A stretch of 64,000 nt of DNA from an uncultured Coriobacteriaceae bacterium (GTDB lineage Bacteria > Actinomycetota > Coriobacteriia > Coriobacteriales > Atopobiaceae), in NCBI GenBank assembly GCA_902798915.1, contig CADBYM010000004.1:62001-126000 (forward strand), given 5' to 3'. Within the stretch, counting starts at the first letter, position 1, and each line of letters begins with the position of its first letter. This document shows, piece after piece, positions 17,809 to 26,763 of the stretch. The translations under genes were made by a program, and so were the position numbers. The notes beneath the pieces were generated by a model. That model saw only the letters and a list, made by a program, of their open reading frames with translations. It was not told the origin of the DNA and did not search any database.

Positions 17809-18267
17809 ATGAATACGCAAAAGAACATTTCTCTCGGCCGCTTCAGCCGCTTCGCGTGCTCCTCGCTCGCGAGCACTGTAGTTGACCAGCTCATTGCATG
17901 GACGCTGTTTGCGGCGTTCCGAAACGCCTTCGTCGGCGCAGACTTCCTACGCATCTTGTTGTCCACCATCATTGCACGTTGCGCTTCGATGGCACTCAAC
18001 TTCACCATAAACCGCCGCGTCGTCTTTACGGAAGAAGACGAGGGAATCGTACGCGGCAAACGCGAGAGCATGTACCGCTTCGTCCTGCTCGAGGTCGGAA
18101 TCCTATGCCTTTCGAGCTTGGGTGTGTGGGCAGCACATATGTCGCTTGGCATGCCCGAGTGGAACGCCAAACCGCTCGTCGACCTCGCACTCTTCTTCCT
18201 CAACTACACGGGACAGCGCAAGTGGGTCTTCATCGACCGACGCGCCGAGCAAGTTGCCTTGGCGTAG
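17809..18267 (+). CDS. GtrA family membrane protein
   Basis: 152 residues with four hydrophobic helices and the family hallmarks NFTINRRVVF in the middle and RKWVF at the end. GtrA-like proteins are small flippase-type partners in transferring lipid-linked sugars. No glycosyltransferase is adjacent; the nearest is at 30.8 kb. The ATG at 17809 has no clear ribosome-binding site, and an in-frame TTG lies 9 bases earlier. Confidence 0.85.
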   Translation: MNTQKNISLGRFSRFACSSLASTVVDQLIAWTLFAAFRNAFVGADFLRILLSTIIARCASMALNFTINRRVVFTEEDEGIVRGKRESMYRFVLLEVGILCLSSLGVWAAHMSLGMPEWNAKPLVDLALFFLNYTGQRKWVFIDRRAEQVALA

Positions 18268-18334
18268 CGCACCGCACGCGCCCTTTTGTCCAAGAGCCAC
18301 GAAAGCGCAACGGATTCCCGCTGAACGTCAACTC

Positions 18335-18372
18335 GCAGTGGGACCTGCTTCGTTTGGAGTAGGTCCCACTGC
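18335..18372. terminator. hairpin, 12-bp stem
   Basis: GCAGTGGGACCT and AGGTCCCACTGC separated by 14 bases, followed by TTTG. It marks the left edge of the kinase/surface-protein block. Confidence 0.6.
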
Positions 18373-18500
18373 TTTGCGCGTTTCGTGCGTGCTGTGGTTG
18401 TCTGGTTGGCGACTTTTCGTTGGCAGATTTTGATACCGGCGCGAGGTAAGCAGTCCGACTCGTAGGCGTAGAATGGAGTGTCGCGAAGGGGGTGCACGCG

Positions 18501-18944
18501 TTGAACGATACGAATCCATCTACACGCGAACTGTGGGCGCGCCTATTCAAGGCGTCGACGGCAAGCACGTATTTGAGCGAGAACGGCGACATAACCTTGC
18601 CGTGCTTCTCCGACTATCTGGAGCAACTCACCAACGAGCGCAGAATCAAGCGCGAGTCCGTCATCGCTGCCGCGAACATCGAGCGTTCGTTCGGATATCG
18701 GCTGTACAACGGAACGCGCAATCCCTCGCGCGACACGACGCTCCAGCTCGCGTTTGGGCTGGGTCTCGACTGCGACGAGACCCAGCAACTGCTCAAGGTT
18801 GCCCAAATGAGTCCGCTGCATCCCAAGGTCAAGCGCGATGCCGTGCTCGCGTGGTGTCTGCACAACGGGAAGCCCCTCATCTACGCGCAGAACGTGCTTT
18901 ACGAGAACGGGCTGCCCTTGCTTGGAGGAGACCGTTATGCGTAG
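18501..18944 (+). CDS. HTH-type protein coupled to a Ser/Thr kinase
   Basis: 147 residues from a TTG at 18501, chosen because AGGGGG lies 8 bases upstream; a GTG at 18492 is too close to it. The protein has a Cro/XRE-like region (SVIAAANIERSFGYRLYNGT, then PSRDTTLQLAFGLGLDCDET), with helices suited to DNA binding, and a C-terminal part ending AWCLHNGKPLIYAQNVLYEN. The 3' end overlaps the kinase start by 8 bases, so the two are translationally coupled. HTH plus membrane Ser/Thr kinase pairs recur in related anaerobes. The HTH protein is the likely substrate or partner of the kinase (inference). Confidence 0.7.
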   Translation: MNDTNPSTRELWARLFKASTASTYLSENGDITLPCFSDYLEQLTNERRIKRESVIAAANIERSFGYRLYNGTRNPSRDTTLQLAFGLGLDCDETQQLLKVAQMSPLHPKVKRDAVLAWCLHNGKPLIYAQNVLYENGLPLLGGDRYA

Positions 18945-20361
18945 CGACACCCATGGGACCGACGAGTTGCTTGACGCGATTTGCGACGCTTACGACAACG
19001 GGATCTATCCCGCCGACTTCCTCGCGACCTACGACATCATGGAGTGCCTGGGCGAACATCTGGGCTGCGACACGTTCCTGGTGCAAGACCACGACGGCAA
19101 CGCCCTCGTCGCGAAGTGCTACGACCTCGACGTGTGGGAAACCCGCCCCACGCGCAACGTACTGGCCGGTCTCGACCACCCGGCTCTGCCACGTCCCGTG
19201 GCAACCTACGAGAACGAGCGCACGGCGGTACTGGTACGCACCTACATAGAGGGCATCTCACTCGACCGTTACGCACGCGCAAACGAGCCCGGCGAACAGG
19301 AAATCGTACGCATTTGCATTGGGCTGTGCGACGTGCTTGCCTATCTGCATGGCCAACCCCAGCCAATCATCCACCGCGACATCAAGCCGCAAAACGTCAT
19401 CGTGCGGCCAGACGGCTCTGTGGCACTCATCGACTTCGACATAGCCCGTACGTTTCAGGCGGGTCACGAGACCGATACGGTGTTCTTCGGCACACGCACC
19501 TATGCCGCACCCGAACAGTACGGCTTCGCCCAGACCGACGCCCGCACCGACATCTACTCTCTCGGCGTGCTGCTGCGGTACCTACTCACCGGCAGCCCGC
19601 GCCACAACAAGAACGTGCACGTGTATCGGCCGCTGGCGCATATCATCGAGAAGTGCTGCGCCTTCGACCCCGAGAAGCGCTACGGTGACGTGAGTCAGGT
19701 GAAGCGTGCCCTGCTCGCTGCCAACCCACGCAGCCAGCGCCTACGTCTCGCCGGCATCGTGGCCTCTGCGCTGCTCGCAATCGCACTCATCGCGTTCGTG
19801 GGAATGCAAGCTTATAGGGCAGCCACATGGTCGCCCTTCAACAGCGATGCCATACCTGCCGTCCTCAACGACGAGGAGCGCATCGGCGACGCAGTAGGCT
19901 ACCTGCGGGACAAGTACAACACGCACCTGTTCGACCAGCCAAACGATACGGCGACCGTCGGGCTTCTGCGCTCAACGCTCATCGAGCTGTACGGACTCGA
20001 CCACGACTACGTCTACAACTTCCAAGCGGAGGGCCTTCCCGGCGAGAGCGACGAGTTCTTCATGCCATGGGGCTGGGACGACGGACAGACCGTACGACTT
20101 GAGACGGCCGTGTACGCCGCAGTCAAGGTACACGACCCCTCCCTTGTCGCCGAGGACCAATGGGACAAGCTCGAGGATGACAACGGCGAGTATCCGGGCG
20201 GTCGCGTGGCAATGCTGTTCGCCGAGGAAACCGGCATCCTCACCGGCGCCAACCGTCCCTACGACATCACGACCGGCGAGCTCGCACTCGTCTTTGCCAA
20301 CGCCGACCGCGTGTTCGATGCCGCAGCGGCAGCCACCCAAAGCCAAGGAATCGTCGGGTAA
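18937..20361 (+). CDS. membrane-anchored Ser/Thr protein kinase (Hanks type)
   Basis: 474 residues. The kinase domain covers about 35-260: a lysine near residue 60 (VAKCYDLD), catalytic loop HRDIKPQN (147-154), a DFD in place of DFG (LIDFDIAR), and GTRTYAAPEQYG in the activation segment. One membrane helix follows at about 270-290 (AGIVASALLAIALIAFVGMQ). The remaining 180 residues are predicted to be extracellular and match no sensor family I know; PASTA repeats are absent. The ATG at 18937 has GGAGG 8-12 bases upstream and overlaps the HTH gene. A 1906-residue secreted protein begins 153 bases downstream, so the kinase may sense or control the envelope. Confidence 0.9.
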   Translation: MRSDTHGTDELLDAICDAYDNGIYPADFLATYDIMECLGEHLGCDTFLVQDHDGNALVAKCYDLDVWETRPTRNVLAGLDHPALPRPVATYENERTAVLVRTYIEGISLDRYARANEPGEQEIVRICIGLCDVLAYLHGQPQPIIHRDIKPQNVIVRPDGSVALIDFDIARTFQAGHETDTVFFGTRTYAAPEQYGFAQTDARTDIYSLGVLLRYLLTGSPRHNKNVHVYRPLAHIIEKCCAFDPEKRYGDVSQVKRALLAANPRSQRLRLAGIVASALLAIALIAFVGMQAYRAATWSPFNSDAIPAVLNDEERIGDAVGYLRDKYNTHLFDQPNDTATVGLLRSTLIELYGLDHDYVYNFQAEGLPGESDEFFMPWGWDDGQTVRLETAVYAAVKVHDPSLVAEDQWDKLEDDNGEYPGGRVAMLFAEETGILTGANRPYDITTGELALVFANADRVFDAAAAATQSQGIVG

Positions 20362-20514
20362 CAGCCTGCAACGCAAAGCCCATCCGTGCCGTAGTTGTCA
20401 GGCTGGCAACCATCGGACTCCCCTGCCATGATAGTGTTTTTTGCATGGAGCAAACGCTCTCCGGATTCTTCGAACAGCGCGTTGGCTCATCAAATTCGAC
20501 GGAGAGGAGTCATT

Positions 20515-23500
20515 ATGGGCAATCAGATCAAGCACCGGAGGCTGTTCCGGCTGACTACCTCTTGGATGTTGGCAATCGTCCTCGCGGGAGGCGGCATACC
20601 CGCACCTGCGCTCCAAGAGCTCACGACCACACGAACGGCGCGCGCAGACGAAATCGAAGAGGTACCGCCACTCGAGGTTGATGAGCAGAACACATCAAAC
20701 GTCATCACCGAGGAGGATGAGACGTCCGAATCGAAGGATTCGATTCCTGTACCAGCCACTGAGGATGATGCCGAGCGTATCTTGACAGCACAAAACGGCA
20801 ACGAGGACGAGCCGAGCATCTCCTTCGAAGGCGACGCTCCCAATTGCTTGGTGGTAACAGACGCAAGCGATTCGGTGGATCTGACGCTGAGCACCCAAAA
20901 CGTAGAAGGACTGAACATCAGATGGACCATTGGTTTATGCGTAGTGGACGATTGGGTCGATGGGCACGTCTTCGTCGAGGGCAGAGAGTACAGCGTCGAC
21001 CAATCAACCAACACCCTCACCCTCAATGGAGCCAAGGTCTTGGAGCATCTGGGTGGATACGGCGAGGACAGCGATCCGAACCGTTTGCATGTGCGCATCT
21101 TTGCCGAGGCCATAGACCCAAGCGACCCGGACGGCAACCCCGTCGTCGCCAACGCCACCACATGGGTCGATTTCTTCGAACCCTACGTGAACTACGAGAA
21201 TCGCGAGCAGAATCGCGATATGCTCCCCAGCTGGGACGGCACAGTCTATCGTTGGTACACTGCCTGCGCGTATGACGCGGACCATCCCTACGGCGAGTAC
21301 CGCGACTATGAGGTACTGAATGTCACCTCCAGCGACGAGAACGTCGTCAAGGTCGAGCGACAGGAGTGGGGCGAGGGCGACGACACCGACCACAACTGGC
21401 GCTACGAGGCGAAGGACAAGGGCACCGCAACCCTCACCGTCACCTATCAGAAGGTCCACAGTGAAGAAACCGACTCCTATTCCTTCGGCGTGACGGTCGC
21501 ATCCGACGTCTACGACGTCGAGTGGGAGACCGAGAACACCTCCCTAACGGAGGGCAACGGCTCCTTCATGGGGCTTCCCGGCCAGAGCATCCTCGTTCGC
21601 GCGCGTGGCATCCACCACCACGAGGGGGCAGACGACAGCTACGACGGCTTCACGTACGCATGGGCTCTCGCGGACGATGGAAGCGCCGACCATGCGAGCA
21701 TCACCGACAATGCGGACGGAACGGCCACCGTCACCTTCAGTCCGGACACATGCTACACGAACGGCGAGTTTCTCTGCACCGACGTCAACGTGCAACTGAC
21801 CGCGTCCAAGGACGGCAAAGACGTGGAGCGCACCGTACGGCTCGACCTCGAGAACGAGTATCCCGAGATCTGGATTCAAGAGACTAGCAGCACGCAACTT
21901 GACAACATGGAAGTCGGAGCCACCCAGGACGTCACCCCTGAGGTGCGCTTCTATGTCCAGGATTGGAGTTCGCTCGGTCTCTCGCAGCCATACACGTTGG
22001 GAAAGGTCACACGGCTCAACTGGGACTTCGACAGCAATGCCGTGAGCATCACCTACAACAACGGAACCGCGGTTAACAGCGGCGAAGGCATCGATATCGT
22101 CAACGGTGACGTGCCCACCTTTACCATCACGCGTCTGGGAGACTGGGATACCGAAATCCACCTAAACGCGGACTGGGAACCCACCGAGGACAACGGTCGC
22201 TTTGCCACCGAGCCCGCCGACAAGGAAGGCGACACCATCGGTTGGCGCCACGAACAGACCCAATGGAACCTTCGGGCAAAGAACTACACGATTCGCTTCG
22301 ATGGCGCACCCGATTGCTTCGTGGCGGACGACAAGCAAGCGACGGAAGAGCTCCACTTGGACTGGGACAGCATCATGGGCGTCCCAGGGCTCCAAATCGT
22401 GTACACCGTCGGCATCTGGGATGGCGACGACTGGACCCATCGCTTTACCGAGGACACCGAGTACACCGTCGACCACTATCGCAACATTGTCACCCTCAAC
22501 GGCACGGATATCCTCAAGCATCTTGGTGAGAACGAGGACGGACTTAACCTCCGTGTGCTAGCAGAGGTCAAGAATGGCGATACGGTACTGAGCGACACTG
22601 ACCACTGGATTTGGGTGCTAAGCTCCGCCGAACACAGCGATCAGGATCAGGAACGTGACCTGCTGCCCGGTTGGGACGGCACGGTGGACGATCGCTTTAG
22701 CATGTGGGTGCGTGACGGGGATCATCCCGACGGCAAGGACTTCGAGTGCATCGTGACGGACGTCGAGGTCACAACCGGCGCCGATCTCATCGACTTTGAC
22801 AGCAACACGTGGCATTACCGCGCCAAGGAACTGGGCACCGCTACGCTCAAGGTGACCTATGAGGTGCCCGAGGACCTTGGCGGAGGCGAGGGCACGTACG
22901 AACTCAAGCTCAACATCGCCACCGACGTCTACGGAGTAAACGTCGGCGTGTGCGAGGGCGACAGTTGGGGCCTGCCGGGCGAGAGCGTCATGCTGGAGGC
23001 GCATGGCTGGCACCGGTATCTAGATGATGACGGACGCGAGCAGGGCGTCGACACTACAGAGGACAACGACCTGCGCGTCGTATGGCGCCTAGGCAACGAT
23101 ACCTACGGCAGCCTCGCCAACAATACCGGCTCGAAGAACACTGTCACCTTCAAGAGCGCAGACGAGCTGGGCGACCTAGGCGGAGACGAGCGTGGCGTCC
23201 AAGTAGAGGTACGTCTCTACGACGGTGATGACGAGGTCGCCTATGATGACGAAGAAGTCTCCGTCAACGACGACTATCCCACCGTAACCCCCTACCCCGC
23301 CGACTTCCCCTTTCGCACGCCGGTAGGCAACACCATCCAAGTGACTCCGACGCAGCTGTGGCGCTCGATTGGCAACGATGGCAAGGCGCACGAGGACGAC
23401 ATCAGCAACGAAACGCATTTCAAGCTGTGCTTCGACGGAAGGGCTATCAGCGTCGCCGAGGGCGAGGGGCTCGACATTAGGACGGGAACCAACGACGACT

Positions 23501-26235
23501 GCCACGTGGAGTGGACAGGCAAGAAGACCATCACGCTCACACGCCTCGAGAACTGGGACACCGAGCTGTGTCTCGACACGCAATGGGGCAGCGACAACGA
23601 AAGCCGCGATGACCATCGGCAGTGGAAGTTCGAGGAGCTGGACTACTCCCTGCGCTTCCAAGAGGAGGAAAGCGACGTCTGGATCACGTGCAACGACAAC
23701 GATAGCTTCACCGGCGCAACGGATGCCACCATGGTCCTTGAGCAGGGCGCCGACCTCGATGACAACGATGGCGTCACGTTCGACTTCGCCGTTGGTACCG
23801 GCGACTGGGACGAAGATGCCTTTGCATGGGAGAACGGATTCGACGGTCGGAGCGGCATCTACGAGGTCATCGTCAATGACGGTACGACAGCCATCAAAGT
23901 CTACGGCAGCAAGCTCGCCGAGAAGAACGTGGACGAGTTGCACGTGCGGGCCCGCGCCGTCAAGGATGGCAAGGAGCTCTGCCGGTCCGAGAACGAGTGG
24001 CAGGTCTGCCTGAACAAGCGAGAGGTGCACTACGACTTCGAAGATCAAAACCTGCTGCCCGGTTGGGACGGCACGGTGGATGATCACTTCAACATGTGGG
24101 TACGAGATGAGGAACATCCCGATGGCGGGGACTTCGAGTGCTTCGTGACGGACGTCGAGGTCACAACGGGCGCCGATCTCATCGACTTTGACAGCAACAC
24201 GTGGCATTACCGCGCCAAGGAGTTGGGCACCGCTACGCTCAAGGTGACCTACCAAAAGCCCGATGACCTTGGCGGCGGTACCGGCACATATGACTTCAAA
24301 CTCAACATCGTTGCGGACGAGTATCACTTCGAGGGACTCGGCACGCAGCGACACGGCGGATTCATCCTGCCCGGCGAAACGGCCGACGTGTGGCTTCAGG
24401 GATACCATCTGCATGCCGTGAAGAATGATGATGGCTCCTGGAGCATAGAGGAGTCCACTGACGACCTCGCCTACGAATGGGAGATGGTGCCCTCAAGGCC
24501 CGAGTACGGCAACATCGCCACCATGACCGTTGACGACAATGACCCAACGCATGTGACCATCAATGCCATGGTACTCGAGCGTGAGCCTCGCCCGGGCGCA
24601 GGCGTAACGGTAAGCGCCCACCTTAAGCACGGCGGAGAGGGTGTCGCGCGCGCTGGCTGGACCATCAACATCTGTGACAGCTTCCCCAACTTCGAGCCCG
24701 CCGCCATAGACTGCGACCTCGGTGTCGGCGAATCGACCACCATCGACTCCAAGCTTATGTGGCGTGAGCTCCACGACGACGGCGAGATAGTCTCAGAACC
24801 GTTCGAGCCGGAAGGCCTGCAGCTCTTCTGGTCCTACGACGCCGACGCGATTCTTATAACCGATGCCGAGGGCAATGTGGTCACCAACAGCGAATGGGGT
24901 GGCAACGATACGCCCGCCGGAGAAGGCCCGTACACCATAACGCGCCTCAACGACGGCGAGGCAATGCTTTGTCTCACGGCGCGTTGGCCCGAGGGCGACA
25001 ACACGCTGGATTGCGAGGCACAGTATCGTTTCGTAGCAGCCAGGGACGTCACTGCCCACAAGCTTCAGCATGTCGCTGCCAGGACGGCCACGCTCTCGGC
25101 CACAGGGCACAAGGAGCACTGGAAGTGCAACGTGTGCGGAAAGCTCTTCTTTGACGAGGCTGCCACGCAGCCAACGTCCCTCAAGGACGTCACCATCGCC
25201 AAGCTCATCAACATCAGCAGCGCGACGCTCTCCTTCCCTGCGAGGACCTACAACGGAAACGAGCAGACCACGCTACCCGTCATCAAGATCGGTGACCATG
25301 TCCTTGTCAAGGACGCCGACTACACGGTAACGGGAACGACGAAGGCCACAAACGCCGGCACGTACGAAGTGACCATCACCGGCATAGGTGCCTACGGAGG
25401 CTCTCGCAAGGTGTCCTATACCGTCGCCAAGGCGGCCTCGAGCGTCTCGCTCGCCCCGCAGACCAAGACCTACACGGGAGGCGCCCTCCCCTACAGCGGC
25501 ACCGTGACGAAGAAGGGCTCCACCGGCGCGGTGACCTACGCGTACTACAGCGACGCCGCCTGCACCAAGGCTGTCGCGGCGGCCAACGTGAGGGGCGCGG
25601 GCACCTACTACGTCAAGGGCACGGTCAAGGCGGACGCCAACCACAACGCGGCCACGAGCGCGGCGGCCAAGTTCACCGTCGCCCCGAAGGCGCAGACCAT
25701 CAGCGCGGCGAACAAGTCCGTCGCGATGGGCAAGACCGTCTCGCTCGGCGCGAAGGTCACGGAGGGGTCCGGCGCACTCTCGTACAAGAGCTCCAACACA
25801 TCCATCGCCAAGGTGAGCGCCAAGGGCATCGTGACCCCCGTCAAAATCGGCTCAGCGACCATCACCGTAACCGCTGCTGCCAAGGGCAACTACAAGGCCA
25901 CGAGCAAGGCCATCAAGGTCACGGTGACGAAGGGGGCACAACCCATGACCGTCAAGGCGCTCACGGCCAAGATCTCGCTTGCCAAGGTCAAGAAAGCGAA
26001 CCAGACTCTTGCGGTCTCCAAGGTGCTCACCGTCGCCAAGGCGCAAGGGGCCGTCACGTACGCAAAGACCTCAGGCAACGCAAAGATCACTATCAACTCC
26101 AAGACCGGCGCTGTCACTGTGAAGAAGGGCCTCGCGAAGGGCACCTACCCCATCAAGGTCACGGTGAAGGCTGCTGGCAACGCCACCTGGAAGACTGGCT
26201 CAAAGACCGTCGTGTGCAAGGTAACCGTCAGCTAG
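20515..26235 (+). CDS. giant secreted repeat protein with MBG-like and Ig-like (Big_2) domains
   Basis: 1906 residues. A long signal peptide (about 1-45: KHRRLFR, hydrophobic LAIVLAGGGIPAPAL, then TARADE) is followed by an acidic linker. Three diverged units of about 470 residues follow, marked by M/LLP(S/G)WDGTV at about 236, 715 and 1178. Units 2 and 3 are nearly identical over VTTGADLIDFDSNTWHYRAK. A CxxC-containing HWKCNVCGKLF module (about 1535) precedes MBG-like (YNGNEQTTLP, AGTYEVTITG) and Big_2-like domains. The last 300 residues are Lys/Thr/Ala-rich, unlike the acidic repeats. No LPXTG motif or C-terminal membrane anchor is present, so attachment must be non-covalent or the protein is released. 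The start at 20515 is preceded by GGAGAGGAG. Probable adhesin; ligand unknown. Confidence 0.85.
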   Translation: MGNQIKHRRLFRLTTSWMLAIVLAGGGIPAPALQELTTTRTARADEIEEVPPLEVDEQNTSNVITEEDETSESKDSIPVPATEDDAERILTAQNGNEDEPSISFEGDAPNCLVVTDASDSVDLTLSTQNVEGLNIRWTIGLCVVDDWVDGHVFVEGREYSVDQSTNTLTLNGAKVLEHLGGYGEDSDPNRLHVRIFAEAIDPSDPDGNPVVANATTWVDFFEPYVNYENREQNRDMLPSWDGTVYRWYTACAYDADHPYGEYRDYEVLNVTSSDENVVKVERQEWGEGDDTDHNWRYEAKDKGTATLTVTYQKVHSEETDSYSFGVTVASDVYDVEWETENTSLTEGNGSFMGLPGQSILVRARGIHHHEGADDSYDGFTYAWALADDGSADHASITDNADGTATVTFSPDTCYTNGEFLCTDVNVQLTASKDGKDVERTVRLDLENEYPEIWIQETSSTQLDNMEVGATQDVTPEVRFYVQDWSSLGLSQPYTLGKVTRLNWDFDSNAVSITYNNGTAVNSGEGIDIVNGDVPTFTITRLGDWDTEIHLNADWEPTEDNGRFATEPADKEGDTIGWRHEQTQWNLRAKNYTIRFDGAPDCFVADDKQATEELHLDWDSIMGVPGLQIVYTVGIWDGDDWTHRFTEDTEYTVDHYRNIVTLNGTDILKHLGENEDGLNLRVLAEVKNGDTVLSDTDHWIWVLSSAEHSDQDQERDLLPGWDGTVDDRFSMWVRDGDHPDGKDFECIVTDVEVTTGADLIDFDSNTWHYRAKELGTATLKVTYEVPEDLGGGEGTYELKLNIATDVYGVNVGVCEGDSWGLPGESVMLEAHGWHRYLDDDGREQGVDTTEDNDLRVVWRLGNDTYGSLANNTGSKNTVTFKSADELGDLGGDERGVQVEVRLYDGDDEVAYDDEEVSVNDDYPTVTPYPADFPFRTPVGNTIQVTPTQLWRSIGNDGKAHEDDISNETHFKLCFDGRAISVAEGEGLDIRTGTNDDCHVEWTGKKTITLTRLENWDTELCLDTQWGSDNESRDDHRQWKFEELDYSLRFQEEESDVWITCNDNDSFTGATDATMVLEQGADLDDNDGVTFDFAVGTGDWDEDAFAWENGFDGRSGIYEVIVNDGTTAIKVYGSKLAEKNVDELHVRARAVKDGKELCRSENEWQVCLNKREVHYDFEDQNLLPGWDGTVDDHFNMWVRDEEHPDGGDFECFVTDVEVTTGADLIDFDSNTWHYRAKELGTATLKVTYQKPDDLGGGTGTYDFKLNIVADEYHFEGLGTQRHGGFILPGETADVWLQGYHLHAVKNDDGSWSIEESTDDLAYEWEMVPSRPEYGNIATMTVDDNDPTHVTINAMVLEREPRPGAGVTVSAHLKHGGEGVARAGWTINICDSFPNFEPAAIDCDLGVGESTTIDSKLMWRELHDDGEIVSEPFEPEGLQLFWSYDADAILITDAEGNVVTNSEWGGNDTPAGEGPYTITRLNDGEAMLCLTARWPEGDNTLDCEAQYRFVAARDVTAHKLQHVAARTATLSATGHKEHWKCNVCGKLFFDEAATQPTSLKDVTIAKLINISSATLSFPARTYNGNEQTTLPVIKIGDHVLVKDADYTVTGTTKATNAGTYEVTITGIGAYGGSRKVSYTVAKAASSVSLAPQTKTYTGGALPYSGTVTKKGSTGAVTYAYYSDAACTKAVAAANVRGAGTYYVKGTVKADANHNAATSAAAKFTVAPKAQTISAANKSVAMGKTVSLGAKVTEGSGALSYKSSNTSIAKVSAKGIVTPVKIGSATITVTAAAKGNYKATSKAIKVTVTKGAQPMTVKALTAKISLAKVKKANQTLAVSKVLTVAKAQGAVTYAKTSGNAKITINSKTGAVTVKKGLAKGTYPIKVTVKAAGNATWKTGSKTVVCKVTVS

Positions 26236-26282
26236 CCCGAAATGCTCCGCCGAGCAATTGCCCCAAGCTCCCGGAGGGACAA

Positions 26283-26311
26283 TTGACATCCGACAAGACG
26301 AGCAGTATTTT
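26283..26311 (+). promoter_or_regulatory. near-consensus promoter of the RiPP precursor gene
   Basis: TTGACA (26283-26288), a 17-base spacer, and TATTTT (26306-26311). It drives the peptide gene starting at 26351. The perfect -35 and ideal spacing suggest strong expression independent of the giant protein gene. Confidence 0.75.
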
Positions 26312-26350
26312 TTCACTATTGTAGGCAATGGTATTGGAGGTAACACTAAC

Positions 26351-26524
26351 ATGACATTTGACGATCTTAGCCCCGAGCTTCGCGAGAAGGCAAAGCAATG
26401 CAAGACCACCGAGGAGATACTGGAGCTCGCAAAGGAGGAGGACGTAGAGCTTTCTGACGAGGACTTGGAAGGCGTCTCAGGCGGATGGGGTTGCCCCAAC
26501 AACATCTATTGCTCTTCTTACTAA
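26351..26524 (+). CDS. Nif11-type leader / short cysteine core RiPP precursor
   Basis: 57 residues from an ATG with GGAGG 10 bases upstream. The leader has helical acidic features typical of Nif11/nitrile-hydratase-like leaders (ELREKAKQCKTTEEILELAK, then EEDVELSDEDLEGV) and ends in the double-glycine site SGG. The core is WGCPNNIYCSSY: 12 residues, two cysteines six apart, aromatic ends and two serines. Cleavage after GG by a C39-type peptidase is the family norm. No such transporter, YcaO, LanM or radical SAM enzyme lies in the window. The nearest downstream gene is a HipA-like kinase. Product and modification are unknown. Confidence 0.75.
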   Translation: MTFDDLSPELREKAKQCKTTEEILELAKEEDVELSDEDLEGVSGGWGCPNNIYCSSY

Positions 26525-26629
26525 CCGCCAAGGCGTCAGGCATGTAGGTATGGCATCAGTGTACTGGCTCTGATTATTCGAAACGCCTATTCAAATCATC
26601 AGGGTTTGGCTCAAGTGCTTGGCTATGAT

Positions 26630-26655
26630 GCGCCCCGTCTTTTAAGATGGGGCGC
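26630..26655 (+). terminator. hairpin between RiPP precursor and HipA-like kinase
   Basis: GCGCCCC and GGGGCGC flank a 12-base segment that itself pairs TCTT with AAGA. It may partly terminate the precursor transcript and so set precursor well above kinase expression. Confidence 0.55.
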
Positions 26656-26763
26656 TCATCGTTCAAACGGCGATGGCACCAACTGGTTCTGGCCGTACCC
26701 TCCCCACAATCATTCGGAGACGCCTCATCGAACGCGCAAACCCGGAGAGAAGGAACGTGGCAA

